NCBI RefSeq assembly: GCF_014897585.1
Contig: NZ_JABUXW010000010.1
Span: 105,444 to 169,443 of the forward strand
Reading direction: 5' to 3'
Length of the DNA stretch: 64,000 nt
Source of the DNA: Brachybacterium tyrofermentans
Lineage (GTDB): Bacteria > Actinomycetota > Actinomycetes > Actinomycetales > Dermabacteraceae
Shown here: piece by piece, positions 9,131-19,661 of the stretch
Position numbering within the stretch: position 1 is the first letter of the stretch
Layout of the letters: each line of letters opens with the position of its first letter
Position numbers and translations under genes: made by a program
Notes under the pieces: generated by a model
The model's database searches: none
What the model was told of the DNA's origin: nothing
The model's input: only the letters and a program-made list of their open reading frames with translations

Positions 9131-10810
9131 ATGCCCGAGACCCCCTCACCCCAGCCCGCGCGCACGGCGTCCGCCCTGGACCGCCTCGCCGACGACTACG
9201 TCGATCTCAGCGTCCGCCTGGATCCGTTCCTGGCCACCGAGCTCGGCATCGCCGGGCACGACACCGAGGTCACCGACTACTCCCCCGGGGCCGTGTCGGA
9301 GCGGACCGAGGCGGCGCGCGGCCTGCTGGCGAGCCTCGCGAGGGTCCCGGATAAGGACGCCACCGACGCGGTCACCCGCGCCGCCCTGACCGAGCGCCTC
9401 GGCCTCGAGATCGAGCGCGCCGAGCGGCGCCTGGACATCGCCACCGTCAACAACCTCGCCTCCCCGCTGCAGTCCCGCGATGTGCTCGATCAGATGCCCA
9501 CCGACACCGCCGAGGACTGGCAGGTGATCGCCCAGCGTCTAGACGCGATGCCCCGATCCCTGTCCAGCTGGGCGCAGTCGCTCCGAGAGGCGGCGGACCA
9601 CGGCGTGGTCTCGGCTCGCCGCCAGCTCCTGCTCGGCGCGGAGCAGGCCCGCGGCTTCGCCGCGAAGGACGGCTTCTTCGCCGAGTTCGCCGCGCAGGCC
9701 CAGGGGGACGACGCCCAGCGCACCCGGGTAGCCGAGGCTGCGCGCACCGCGGCCGACGGCTATCTCGCGCTCGCCGAGGAGCTGACCGCCCTGGTCCCGC
9801 ACGCCCCGGAGGCCGACGCGGTGGGCCGCGACGCCTACCTGCTGTCCTCGCGCACCTTCCTGGGCACCGAGATCGATCTCGACGAGACCTACGCCTGGGG
9901 CATCGAGGGGCTCCGCTCGGTGGTCGCCGAGCAGGAGGAGGTCGCCCGCCGGATCAACGACCGCCACGGCAACGGCGGCGGGAGCTCGGTCGAGGCGGCG
10001 AAGGCGAGCCTGAACAGCGATCCGGCCCGGATCCTGCACGGCACCGAGGCGCTTCGCAGCTGGATGCAGGACCTCAGCGATCGCGCCATCGAGGAGCTCG
10101 CCGGCACCCACTTCGACATCCCCGATCCGCTGCGGCGCCTGGAGTGCCGCATCGCCCGGACCGGGTCCGGCGGCATCTACTACACCGGCCCCAGCGAGGA
10201 CCTCACCCGGCCCGGCCGCATGTGGTGGGACGTCCCGGCGTCCACCACCGAGTTCCACACCTGGCTGGAGACCACCACGGTCTACCACGAGGGCGTCCCC
10301 GGCCATCATCTGCAGGTCGGCACCCAGACCATGCAGGCCTCCACCCTGAACCGCTGGCGCGCGATGATGTGCTGGGTCTCGGGGCACGGCGAGGGCTGGG
10401 CCCTGTACGCCGAGCGCCTGATGGACCAGCTCGGATACCTCTCCGACGACGGGGACCGGCTCGGCATGCTCGACGCGCAGCGCCTGCGAGCCGGTCGCGT
10501 CGTGCTCGACATCGGTCTCCACGTCGGCCTGTCGATGCCGGAGGATCTCGCCGGATCCGCCGGCGGCGACTGGACCTACGACACGGCCTGGGACTTCATG
10601 AGCGCCCATTGGGGAGTCACCGAGGCGGAGCAGCGTTTCGAGCTGAACCGCTACCTGGGCTGGCCCGGACAGGCGCCGTCCTACAAGATCGGCCAGCGGG
10701 TCTGGGAGCAGCTGCGCGCGCAGTCCGCCCTGCCCGCCCGCGATTTCCACCGTCAGGCCCTCGAGCTGGGGAGCCTGCCGCTGTCCGTCCTCGAAGGAGC
10801 CCTGTCATGA
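9131..10810 (+). CDS. DUF885-family peptidase-like protein
   Basis: 559 aa, normal for the family. It carries YHEGVPGHHLQ (about residue 385), the HExxPGH metal-binding motif of DUF885, and SGHGEGWALYAERLM, the second conserved block. Members are thought to be zinc-dependent hydrolases or peptidases, mostly without defined substrates. No signal peptide or membrane span is visible, so it is probably cytoplasmic. It is leaderless (TAGACT-N7-ATG) and overlaps maf by 4 bp, so the two are co-transcribed. Confidence 0.9.
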   Translation: MPETPSPQPARTASALDRLADDYVDLSVRLDPFLATELGIAGHDTEVTDYSPGAVSERTEAARGLLASLARVPDKDATDAVTRAALTERLGLEIERAERRLDIATVNNLASPLQSRDVLDQMPTDTAEDWQVIAQRLDAMPRSLSSWAQSLREAADHGVVSARRQLLLGAEQARGFAAKDGFFAEFAAQAQGDDAQRTRVAEAARTAADGYLALAEELTALVPHAPEADAVGRDAYLLSSRTFLGTEIDLDETYAWGIEGLRSVVAEQEEVARRINDRHGNGGGSSVEAAKASLNSDPARILHGTEALRSWMQDLSDRAIEELAGTHFDIPDPLRRLECRIARTGSGGIYYTGPSEDLTRPGRMWWDVPASTTEFHTWLETTTVYHEGVPGHHLQVGTQTMQASTLNRWRAMMCWVSGHGEGWALYAERLMDQLGYLSDDGDRLGMLDAQRLRAGRVVLDIGLHVGLSMPEDLAGSAGGDWTYDTAWDFMSAHWGVTEAEQRFELNRYLGWPGQAPSYKIGQRVWEQLRAQSALPARDFHRQALELGSLPLSVLEGALS

Positions 10811-11586
10811 CGACCCCGGATCAGACCACCCCAGAGCAGGCGTCCCCGGAGCAGTTGACCCCCGACCATGATCCGTTGCTCCTGCTCGCCTCCGCCTCGG
10901 CCGGGCGCCGCGCCACGCTGCGCGCCGCCCGGATCGAGCACGGCACCCTGCCTGTGGACCTCGACGAGGAGGCGATCCTCGAGGCCGCGCGTGAGCGGGC
11001 CGCCGCGACCGGGGAGCCGGAGGACGCGCTGACCCCGGCGGACGAGGTGCTGCTGCTGGCCCGTGAGAAGGCCGTGGCGGCGACCTCCCGCAGCGATGGC
11101 GGCTATGTGGTGCTCGGCTGCGACTCGATGCTCGAGCTCGACGGCGAGGTCATCGGCAAGCCGCGCACGGCCGAGCGGGCCACCGCCCGCTGGCAGGCGA
11201 TGCGCGGGCGCACCGGCATCCTGCACTCCGGTCACTGGCTGGTCGACGACCGCGATGAGGAGGACGGCGGCACCGGGGCCACCTTCGGCGCCACGGCGAG
11301 CTGCGAGGTCACCTTCGCCCAGCTGTCCGACGAGGAGATCGAGGCGTACGTCGCCACCGGCGAACCGCTCGGCGTGGCCGGCGGATTCACGATCGACGGC
11401 CTGGGCGGCCCCTTCCTCGAGGGCGTCTCCGGGGACCCCCATGCGGTGGTCGGGCTGTCCCTGCCGCTGCTGCGCCGTCTGCTCGCGGAGATCGGGATCG
11501 GCATCCACGAGCTGTGGGACTCCGCACTGCCCGCACCGGCGACGGCCGATTCACCAGGCACCACGCCCCGCCCTGCGTCCGCCTGA
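10807..11586 (+). CDS. maf: Maf-family nucleoside triphosphate pyrophosphatase
   Basis: 259 aa. Maf proteins hydrolyse non-canonical or pyrimidine NTPs and are linked to septum formation. LLLASASAGRRATLR is the N-terminal signature, GCDSMLELDGEVIGKP contains the catalytic-base Asp, and GEPLGVAGGFTIDGLGG is the C-terminal signature. It is about 40-50 residues longer than E. coli Maf because of an N-terminal Pro/Thr/Gln-rich extension and an acidic insertion (DDRDEEDGG). ATG at 10807 overlaps the DUF885 stop as ATGA. Confidence 0.92.
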   Translation: MTTPDQTTPEQASPEQLTPDHDPLLLLASASAGRRATLRAARIEHGTLPVDLDEEAILEAARERAAATGEPEDALTPADEVLLLAREKAVAATSRSDGGYVVLGCDSMLELDGEVIGKPRTAERATARWQAMRGRTGILHSGHWLVDDRDEEDGGTGATFGATASCEVTFAQLSDEEIEAYVATGEPLGVAGGFTIDGLGGPFLEGVSGDPHAVVGLSLPLLRRLLAEIGIGIHELWDSALPAPATADSPGTTPRPASA

Positions 11587-11599
11587 GCGCTCTCGGTAC

Positions 11600-11605
11600 T
11601 AGACT
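11600..11605 (+). promoter_or_regulatory. -10 box upstream of the carboxylase alpha gene
   Basis: TAGACT; the start site would leave a leader of about 29 nt that contains a purine-rich GGAAGGA ribosome-binding site before the ATG at 11641. Confidence 0.5.
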
Positions 11606-11640
11606 CGGCCACTGCTGACTCCCGGAAGGAACCCTCCCCC

Positions 11641-13419
<1,779 letters not shown>

Positions 13420-13430
13420 CGGGCGACGCC

Positions 13431-14909
13431 TCAGTCGGTGCCGGCCTGGCTCGCCCGTCGCGCCACCTCGGCCAGGGACCCCGTGAGCGAGGGGTACACC
13501 GTGAACGTCCCGGAGACCTGCTCCGCGGTGAGCCGGTGGGCGACCGCGAGCGTGTACGGCAGGATCAGCTCGCTCGCCCGTGGGGCCACCACCACGGCCC
13601 CCATCACGGTGTGCGACCCGGAGCGCACGATCAGCTTCACGAAGCCCTCGCTCAGTCCCTGCATCTTGGCGCGCGGGTTCGTGTCCAGGCCCAGCACGAG
13701 CACCTCGCCGGCGAGGACCCCGTCGGCGACGTCCTGCTCGCTCACGCCCACCACCGCGATCTCCGGGCTGGTGAAGATCGCTGAGGACACCTGCGTGGAG
13801 ATCAGCGGGGAGACCGCATCGCCCAGGGCGTGATGCATGGCGATGCGTCCCTGCATCGCGGCCACCGAGGCGAGCGGGTACACCCCGGTGCAGTCGCCGG
13901 CGGCGTAGATGCCCCGCACGCTGGTGCGGGAGACGCGGTCGGTGTCGATATGGCCGCTGTCCTTCACGCGCACCCCGGCCTGCTCGAGGCCGAGCTCGCC
14001 CGTCCAGGGGATTCCGCCGAGTGCCATCAGCACGTGGCTGCCGGCGATCTCCTCCCCCGAGGTGAGCGTGACCACCACCCCGTTCTCGGTGCGGTGCGCG
14101 GACGCGGCACGGGTTCGTGAGCGCACGGTGACACCGCGGCGGGCGAAGGCGTCCTCGAGCACGTCGGCGGCGTCCCCGTCGGTGCCGGGCAGCACCTTCT
14201 CCCGGGAGGAGACCAGGGTGACCTCGCTGCCGAGGGCGCGATAGGCGCTCGCGAACTCGGCGCCGGTGACCCCGGAGCCGACGACGATCAGGTGCTCGGG
14301 CAGCTCCTCGAGGGTGTACAGCTGGGTCCAGTTCAGGATCCGCTCGCCGTCGCAGGGGGCGGAGTCCAGCTCGCGGGGACGGGCACCGACGGCGAGCAGG
14401 ATCACGTCCGCCTCGCAGGCGGGCTCGAGCACCGCGGCGTCCTCCCCCGCGCCGTCCCGGATCTCGACGGTGGCCGGTCCCAGCAGCCGGCCGCGGCCCT
14501 CGATCACGCGGACCCCGGCCTCGCGCAGGGAGATGCGGACGTCCTCGGACTGCGCGGTCGCGAGCCGCTGGACGCGAGCGTTCACCGCCGCGAGGTCCAC
14601 GGTCAGGGCCCCGGTCCCCGGGGCGGAGCCGTCGTCGGCCTGGCGGATGCCGAGCTCCTGGGAGGTGGCCACCTGGTCGAGCACGTCGGCGGTGGCGATG
14701 AGGGTCTTGGAGGGGACCACATCGGTGATCACTGCGGCCCCGCCGAGCCCACGGTCCTCGATGAGCACCGTATCGGCGCCGTGCCGGGCGGCGGTGAGCG
14801 CGGCCTCGTAGCCGCCCGGTCCGCCGCCGATGATCACGACCCGCGTGCGGTCACCGGAACGGGTCACTCGATGGGGGTCGGACGGAAGGGCAGTGCTGGG
14901 ATCGCTCAC
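13431..14909 (-). CDS. NAD(P)H-quinone dehydrogenase / Lpd-like flavoprotein without redox disulfide
   Basis: 492 aa, class I flavoprotein disulfide-reductase fold: FAD motif VIIGGGPGGYEAA, NAD(P) motif VVGSGVTGAEFASAY, GIYAAGDCTG, and a C-terminal dimerisation domain. The usual CxxxxC after the FAD motif is replaced by LGGAAVITDVVPSKT, with no cysteine, as in mycobacterial LpdA (Rv3303c), a quinone reductase. It therefore should not act as a dihydrolipoamide dehydrogenase. GTG at 14909 is preceded by CACAAT at 6 nt (possible leaderless start). It diverges from the purine nucleoside phosphorylase gene. Confidence 0.9.
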   Translation of the reverse strand: MSDPSTALPSDPHRVTRSGDRTRVVIIGGGPGGYEAALTAARHGADTVLIEDRGLGGAAVITDVVPSKTLIATADVLDQVATSQELGIRQADDGSAPGTGALTVDLAAVNARVQRLATAQSEDVRISLREAGVRVIEGRGRLLGPATVEIRDGAGEDAAVLEPACEADVILLAVGARPRELDSAPCDGERILNWTQLYTLEELPEHLIVVGSGVTGAEFASAYRALGSEVTLVSSREKVLPGTDGDAADVLEDAFARRGVTVRSRTRAASAHRTENGVVVTLTSGEEIAGSHVLMALGGIPWTGELGLEQAGVRVKDSGHIDTDRVSRTSVRGIYAAGDCTGVYPLASVAAMQGRIAMHHALGDAVSPLISTQVSSAIFTSPEIAVVGVSEQDVADGVLAGEVLVLGLDTNPRAKMQGLSEGFVKLIVRSGSHTVMGAVVVAPRASELILPYTLAVAHRLTAEQVSGTFTVYPSLTGSLAEVARRASQAGTD

Positions 14910-14976
14910 GTCTCCATTGTGTCTCAGAAGGCTCGACAGGGGCCCGGTTCCGGTGTTGTGCGGGGCGTGGCTGCGT

Positions 14977-14982
14977 TACCTT
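14977..14982 (+). promoter_or_regulatory. -10 box, leaderless promoter of the PNP gene
   Basis: TACCTT followed by 6 nt and ATG at 14989, no Shine-Dalgarno sequence. Confidence 0.5.
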
Positions 14983-14988
14983 CGATCC

Positions 14989-15861
14989 ATGACTGAAACC
15001 GCCTCTGACCCGTACCTGCTCGCCCGCGACGCCGCTGCCGCGATCGCCGAGGCCAGCGGGGTGGCCTCCCATGATCTCGCCCTGGTCCTGGGGTCCGGCT
15101 GGGCCGGTGCCGCGGACCTGCTCGGGGAGACCGTGTGGCAGGCCGACGCCACCACCATCCCGGGCTTCCGCCCGCCGGCCGTCGCCGGCCACATCGGGAC
15201 ACTCCGCTCGATCCGTGTCGAGGGCAGCGATGCCCGTGCACTGGTGCTCGGTGCCCGCACCCACTTCTACGAAGGGGCCGGGGTCGGCGCCGTGGTGCAC
15301 GGCGTGCGCACCGCCGCGGCCACGGGGGCCCGCACGATGGTGCTGACCAACGGCTGCGGCGGCATCGACCCGTCCTGGACCCCGGGCACTCCGGTGCTGA
15401 TCAGCGACCAGATCAACTTCACGGGTGCCACTCCCCTGTCCGGGGCGAACTTCGTGGACCTCACTGATCTGTACACCCCGGCGCTGCGCGACATCGCCCG
15501 GGAGGTCGATTCCTCGCTCGACGAGGGCGTCTACATGCAGTTCCAGGGGCCGACGTACGAGACCCCCGCCGAGGTGCAGATGGCCCGGACCATCGGAGCG
15601 CACCTGGTGGGCATGTCCACCGCGCTCGAGGCGATCGCCGCCCGCGAGGCCGGGATGGACGTGCTCGGGATCTCCCTGGTCACGAACCTCGCCGCGGGCA
15701 TCAGCGCCCAGGCGCTCAGCCACGAGGAGGTGCTCGAGGCGGGGCGGGACGCCGGTCCGCGGATCTCGGCGCTGCTCGCCGAGACGGTCCGTCGCATCAC
15801 CGGGGGCGCACCGTCCTCGGCCGCTTCCACCTCCACCTCCACCTCCGGGGAGCAGTCGTGA
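14989..15861 (+). CDS. Purine-nucleoside phosphorylase (trimeric type)
   Basis: 290 aa. It cleaves inosine/guanosine with phosphate to base plus ribose 1-phosphate. LVLGSGWAG is the phosphate loop, GHIGTLRS, the RTHFYEG His-containing segment, TNGCGGI and GPTYETPAE are typical of trimeric PNP, and MSTALEAIAAREAGM carries the Met/Glu region of the base site. The C-terminus is a Ser/Thr-rich tail. The next gene, a phosphohexomutase/phosphopentomutase, starts on its stop codon, linking PNP to ribose 1-phosphate use. Confidence 0.94.
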   Translation: MTETASDPYLLARDAAAAIAEASGVASHDLALVLGSGWAGAADLLGETVWQADATTIPGFRPPAVAGHIGTLRSIRVEGSDARALVLGARTHFYEGAGVGAVVHGVRTAAATGARTMVLTNGCGGIDPSWTPGTPVLISDQINFTGATPLSGANFVDLTDLYTPALRDIAREVDSSLDEGVYMQFQGPTYETPAEVQMARTIGAHLVGMSTALEAIAAREAGMDVLGISLVTNLAAGISAQALSHEEVLEAGRDAGPRISALLAETVRRITGGAPSSAASTSTSTSGEQS

Positions 15862-17579
15862 TGACCGCGCTGGACCAGGCCCTGCGCAGGCGCTCCGAGG
15901 CCTGGCTCGCGGACGATCCCGATCCGGCCACGCGCTCCGCTCTCAGCTCGCTGCTCGAGCAGGCCGTCTCCGGCGGAGAGGCCGCGATCGACGAGATCGC
16001 CGATGCCTTCTCCGGTGACCTCGAGTTCGGCACGGCCGGTCTGCGGGGCCGGATGGGTCCCGGCCCGAACCGGATGAACCTCGCGGTGGTCTCCCGCGCC
16101 GCCCGTGGTCTCGCCGACCATCTGCTGGGCGATCTCGAGCTCGCGGCGCCCCTGGTGGTGATCGGGTACGACGCCCGCTACAACTCGCAGGACTTCGCGC
16201 TGCGCTCCGCCGCGATCATGACGGCGGCCGGCTGCCGCGTGCAGCTGCTGGAGCGCTTCGGCCCCACACCGCTGGTCGCCTTCGGCGTGCGCCAGCTGGG
16301 CGCCGACGCGGGCATCGTGGTCACGGCGAGCCACAACCCGCCGGCCGACAACGGCTACAAGGTGTATCTCGGAGGCCGGGCCCAGGAGTCCGACGGACAG
16401 GGCGTCCAGATCGTGCCACCCTCGGACGGGCAGATCGCCGCTCGCATCGCCGCCGTCGGCCCCGTGCTGGACATCCCGGTGGCCGACGCCGGCTGGGAGC
16501 TGCTGGGGGAGCAGCTGCGCGAGGACTATCTCGCGGCTATCTGCGCCCTTCCCGATCTCCAGGGGCCCCGCGACGTGCGGATCGTGCACACGGCGATGCA
16601 TGGCGTGGGCACCGAGACGGCGCTCGCGGCGCTGCACCGCAGCGGCTTCGCCGAGGTGCACACGGTCGCCAAGCAGGCCGACCCTGATCCGGACTTCCCC
16701 ACGGTCGCCTTCCCCAACCCCGAGGAGCCCGGAGCGATCGATCTGGCGCTCGAGCTGGCCCGCACGGTCGAGGCCGACGTCGTGATCGCGAACGACCCCG
16801 ACGCCGATCGCTGTGCCGCAGCCGTGCTCGACCCGCATCTGGGCGACTGGCGGATGCTCACCGGTGACGAGCTGGGAGTTCTGCTCGGCGACCATCTGAT
16901 CCGTCGGCACGGCTATCGCGGGGCCTTCGCCCGCTCGATCGTCTCCAGCCGCTGGCTGGGAAAGATCGCCGAGGCCGTCGGGGTGGACTCCCCCACCACG
17001 CTGACGGGCTTCAAGTGGATCGCCCGTGCCCCCGGCATCGTCTTCGGCTACGAGGAGGCGATCGGCTACTGCGTGCTGCCCGAGGTGGTGCGGGACAAGG
17101 ACGGCCTCTCCGCAGGGCTGATGGTCGCGGAGATGGCGGCTCTCGCGAAGGCGGAGGGCACCACGCTGATCGGCCGGCTCGATGAGCTCGCCGCGGCGCA
17201 CGGTCTGTTCGCCACCTCGCAGCTGTCCATCCGGGTGGAGGACCTCGCGCAGATCCCCGCCATGATGCAGCAGCTGCGCTCCGCCCCGCCCACCGCGCTG
17301 CTGGGCTCCGAGGTGGTCACCACCCAGGACCTGTCCCAGGGCTCGGTCGAGTCGACGGGCCTGCCGCCCACCGAGGGGATGCTGCTGCTCAGCGCCGAGG
17401 ACACCCGCGTGGTGGTGCGCCCCTCGGGCACCGAGCCGAAGCTCAAGTGCTATCTGGAGGTCGTCCAGGACGTTCCCGCGGGAACGTCCGCGCCGGAGAT
17501 GGCAACGATCCGCCAGCATGCCGGCGAGCGCCTGGCGCAGCTGAAGGACGAGCTGCGCGGGGTGCTCGGTCAGGCCTGA
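15861..17579 (+). CDS. Alpha-D-phosphohexomutase (phosphomannomutase/phosphopentomutase type)
   Basis: 572 aa, the long PgmB/ManB-like form. S157 in VVTASHNPP is the phosphoserine, NDPDADRC the metal-binding loop, GFKWIAR and GYEEAIGY the sugar loop, and RPSGTEPKLK the phosphate loop. Coupling to PNP suggests conversion of ribose 1-phosphate to ribose 5-phosphate, but long members also act on hexose phosphates. ATG at 15861 uses the last base of the PNP stop (TGATG); GTG at 15858 is an alternative. Confidence 0.92.
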   Translation: MTALDQALRRRSEAWLADDPDPATRSALSSLLEQAVSGGEAAIDEIADAFSGDLEFGTAGLRGRMGPGPNRMNLAVVSRAARGLADHLLGDLELAAPLVVIGYDARYNSQDFALRSAAIMTAAGCRVQLLERFGPTPLVAFGVRQLGADAGIVVTASHNPPADNGYKVYLGGRAQESDGQGVQIVPPSDGQIAARIAAVGPVLDIPVADAGWELLGEQLREDYLAAICALPDLQGPRDVRIVHTAMHGVGTETALAALHRSGFAEVHTVAKQADPDPDFPTVAFPNPEEPGAIDLALELARTVEADVVIANDPDADRCAAAVLDPHLGDWRMLTGDELGVLLGDHLIRRHGYRGAFARSIVSSRWLGKIAEAVGVDSPTTLTGFKWIARAPGIVFGYEEAIGYCVLPEVVRDKDGLSAGLMVAEMAALAKAEGTTLIGRLDELAAAHGLFATSQLSIRVEDLAQIPAMMQQLRSAPPTALLGSEVVTTQDLSQGSVESTGLPPTEGMLLLSAEDTRVVVRPSGTEPKLKCYLEVVQDVPAGTSAPEMATIRQHAGERLAQLKDELRGVLGQA

Positions 17580-17627
17580 GGGCGCTCGCGCAGGTCTGAG
17601 GGCACAGACTCGGCACCGAGGTCGCCT

Positions 17628-17657
17628 CCGGAGCGCTCCTGACGCTGAGCGCTCCGG
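17628..17657. terminator. Bidirectional U-less hairpin between the mutase and deoC
   Basis: A perfect 11-bp inverted repeat (CCGGAGCGCTC / GAGCGCTCCGG) with an 8-nt loop in the 149-bp gap between two convergent genes. There is no T-tract on either strand, as is common for actinobacterial terminators. Confidence 0.65.
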
Positions 17658-17728
17658 GGACGAGACCTGACGGGGAGCCTGTCCGCACTGCGCTGACGGG
17701 CTCCCCGGGGCACTCGGGCTCCCGGAGA

Positions 17729-18394
17729 TCAGTACCCGGTGCCGGTGCCGCCGTCGAGGATGGCCTTCGAGGAGGACAGGCCCAGGCGGCTCGCACCGGC
17801 GGCGACCATCGCCTCGGCTGCCTCGCGGGTTCGGATACCGCCGGAGGCCTTCACGCCGAGTCGGTCGCCCACGGTGGCGCGCATCAGCTGCACGGCGTGC
17901 TCGCTCGCGCCCCCGGCGGGGTGGAAGCCCGTGGAGGTCTTCACGAAGTCGGCGCCGGCGCGCTCCGCGGCCTCGCACACGCCGACGATCTGCTCGTCCT
18001 CCAGCGCGGCGGATTCGATGATCACCTTCAGCACGACGGGCGTCGGAGCGGCGTCGCGCACGGCGCGGATCTCGGCCTCGACGGCGGCGAAGTCCCCGGA
18101 GCGGGCGAGGCCCACGTTGAGGACCATGTCGACCTCGTCGGCGCCCTTGGCCACGGAGTCCGCGGCCTCGGCGGCCTTGATCGCCGGGGCGTGCTGGCCG
18201 GACGGGAAGCCACACACGGTGGCGACCTTGACCGTGGTCTCCACGGGCAGCATCGACGGGGAGACGCAGATCGAGTAGGTGCCGAGCTGCTCGGCCTCGC
18301 GGGCGAGCGCGTCGACATCCGCGCGGGTCGCCTCGGGCTTCAGGAGGGTGTGATCGATGAGGGGTGCGAGCTGTGCGCGATCGAGAGTGGTCAT
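17729..18394 (-). CDS. deoC: Deoxyribose-phosphate aldolase DeoC
   Basis: 221 aa, full length. It cleaves 2-deoxyribose 5-phosphate to glyceraldehyde 3-phosphate and acetaldehyde, the last step of deoxynucleoside breakdown. K152 in FVKTSTGF is the Schiff-base lysine and KASGGIRT carries the second active-site lysine; [10 protein letters not shown] is the N-terminal signature. It stands alone on the minus strand between plus-strand genes, but belongs functionally with PNP, thymidine phosphorylase and the nucleoside importer nearby. ATG at 18394; the ribosome-binding site is weak. Confidence 0.96.
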   Translation of the reverse strand: MTTLDRAQLAPLIDHTLLKPEATRADVDALAREAEQLGTYSICVSPSMLPVETTVKVATVCGFPSGQHAPAIKAAEAADSVAKGADEVDMVLNVGLARSGDFAAVEAEIRAVRDAAPTPVVLKVIIESAALEDEQIVGVCEAAERAGADFVKTSTGFHPAGGASEHAVQLMRATVGDRLGVKASGGIRTREAAEAMVAAGASRLGLSSSKAILDGGTGTGY

Positions 18395-18486
18395 AGGGAG
18401 ATCTTCCCATGAGCGACGCTCTGAGGAGGCCATCACAGGTGCGCCCCGATGCCCGTGAGGCCGCCCTCCGCGCTCCCCCGAGCGCC

Positions 18487-18492
18487 TAGAAT
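18487..18492 (+). promoter_or_regulatory. -10 box, leaderless promoter of the kinase-Nudix gene
   Basis: TAGAAT, 8 nt before the GTG at 18501; no Shine-Dalgarno sequence. Confidence 0.55.
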
Positions 18493-18500
18493 CGGCGGTC

Positions 18501-19562
18501 GTGACCACTGCTCCCGCCCCCTCCCGCGCGCCCCGCCGCATCGTCCTGCTCGCCGGCCCGTCAGGGAGCGGCAAGGGTGTCATGTCACGACGATCCGGGC
18601 TTCCGGTCCTGGGGCTCGACGACTTCTATCGCGAGCACGACGATCCCGGCCTCCCCCGCCGCTTCGGCATCGTCGACTGGGACGATCCCGCCTCATGGAA
18701 CGCCGGCGCCGCTCTCGAGGCGCTGACGGCTCTCGCCCATGACGGCGCCGCCGAAGTCCCGGAGTACTCGATCTCCGCCTCGCGCCGCACCGGGACCACG
18801 CAGGTCGTGGCCGGGGACGCGCCGCTGATCATCGCCGAGGGAATCTTCGCCGCCGAGCTGATCGCCCCGCTCGCGGCGGCCGGCCTCCTGGCCGACGCCA
18901 TCGTGCTGCACCGCCCCACCCCCGTCGTGTTCGCTCTGCGGCTCGTGAGGGATCTGCGCCAGAACCGCAAGCCTCCCCTGACCCTGCTGCGCCGGGGATG
19001 GGGCCTGGCTCGGGACCAGCGCGCCGATCTCGAGGGCTGGAGCCGAGCCGGGATGCGTCCCGAAGGACTGCACGCCGGGACCCGCTGGCTGCATCGGCTC
19101 ACCGGCGTCGCGGACTGCGAGCAGCGGCACGCGCACGCCGCACGCGCCGGGGACGTCCTGCGGATCACGGCGGTGTGCTTCCTGCGCGAGGGGACGCACG
19201 GCACCGAGGTGCTGGCGGTGCGCAAGCGCGGCACCGGCTCCTATATGCAGGTCGGCGGCAAGCTCGAGGCCGACGAGAGCGCTCAGGAGGCGGCGATCCG
19301 CGAGGTCGCCGAGGAGATCGGCGTGACGCTGGCTCCCGAGGACCTCGCGCCGCTGGGCGACTTCGAGGCGGTCGCCGCGAACGAGCCGAACACGATGGTG
19401 TGCTCGACGGTGTTCATCTGTCGCACGCCGCTGCCGGAGCCGATCATCGTGCAGGCCGAGCTCGCCGATCACCGCTGGGTGCAGATCGGCGAGCCCGGCA
19501 CCGGCGCCCGGCTGGCGCCGCTCATGGTCGAGCACATCCTGCCGGCGCTGCGGGCGCTGTAG
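18501..19562 (+). CDS. Uridine kinase-like P-loop protein fused to a Nudix hydrolase
   Basis: 353 aa with two domains. Residues about 10-205 resemble uridine kinases: Walker [23 protein letters not shown] (the LDDFY motif of the nucleoside site), WDDPASWN, and IIAEGIFA (Walker-B-like). Residues about 215-353 are a Nudix domain with a complete box beginning GGKLEADE and ending REVAEEIGV. The join follows a Leu/His-rich linker near residue 205. The combination suggests nucleoside phosphorylation with clean-up of an activated or oxidised nucleotide; substrates are not readable. GTG start is set by the leaderless promoter. Confidence 0.88.
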   Translation: MTTAPAPSRAPRRIVLLAGPSGSGKGVMSRRSGLPVLGLDDFYREHDDPGLPRRFGIVDWDDPASWNAGAALEALTALAHDGAAEVPEYSISASRRTGTTQVVAGDAPLIIAEGIFAAELIAPLAAAGLLADAIVLHRPTPVVFALRLVRDLRQNRKPPLTLLRRGWGLARDQRADLEGWSRAGMRPEGLHAGTRWLHRLTGVADCEQRHAHAARAGDVLRITAVCFLREGTHGTEVLAVRKRGTGSYMQVGGKLEADESAQEAAIREVAEEIGVTLAPEDLAPLGDFEAVAANEPNTMVCSTVFICRTPLPEPIIVQAELADHRWVQIGEPGTGARLAPLMVEHILPALRAL

Positions 19563-19565
19563 GCC

Positions 19566-19599
19566 CCGGGACCCAGGGCTCAGGATCCAGGACCCGGGC
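19566..19599. terminator. Possible terminator hairpin between convergent genes
   Basis: CCCGGGACC and GGACCCGGG can pair in 8 of 9 positions (one A-A mismatch) around a 16-nt loop, directly after the kinase-Nudix stop and before the deoA stop on the other strand. Confidence 0.45.
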
Positions 19600-19613
19600 C
19601 CAGTTCCCGGCGC

Positions 19614-19639
19614 TCAGCACTCAGCACTCAGCACTCAGG
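19614..19639. repeat. Heptanucleotide tandem repeat (CTCAGCA)x3
   Basis: Three perfect CTCAGCA copies plus a CTCAG partial copy in the 99-bp gap between the kinase-Nudix gene and deoA. No function evident. Confidence 0.85.
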
Positions 19640-19661
19640 CAATGCGGTCAGACGGATGCGG

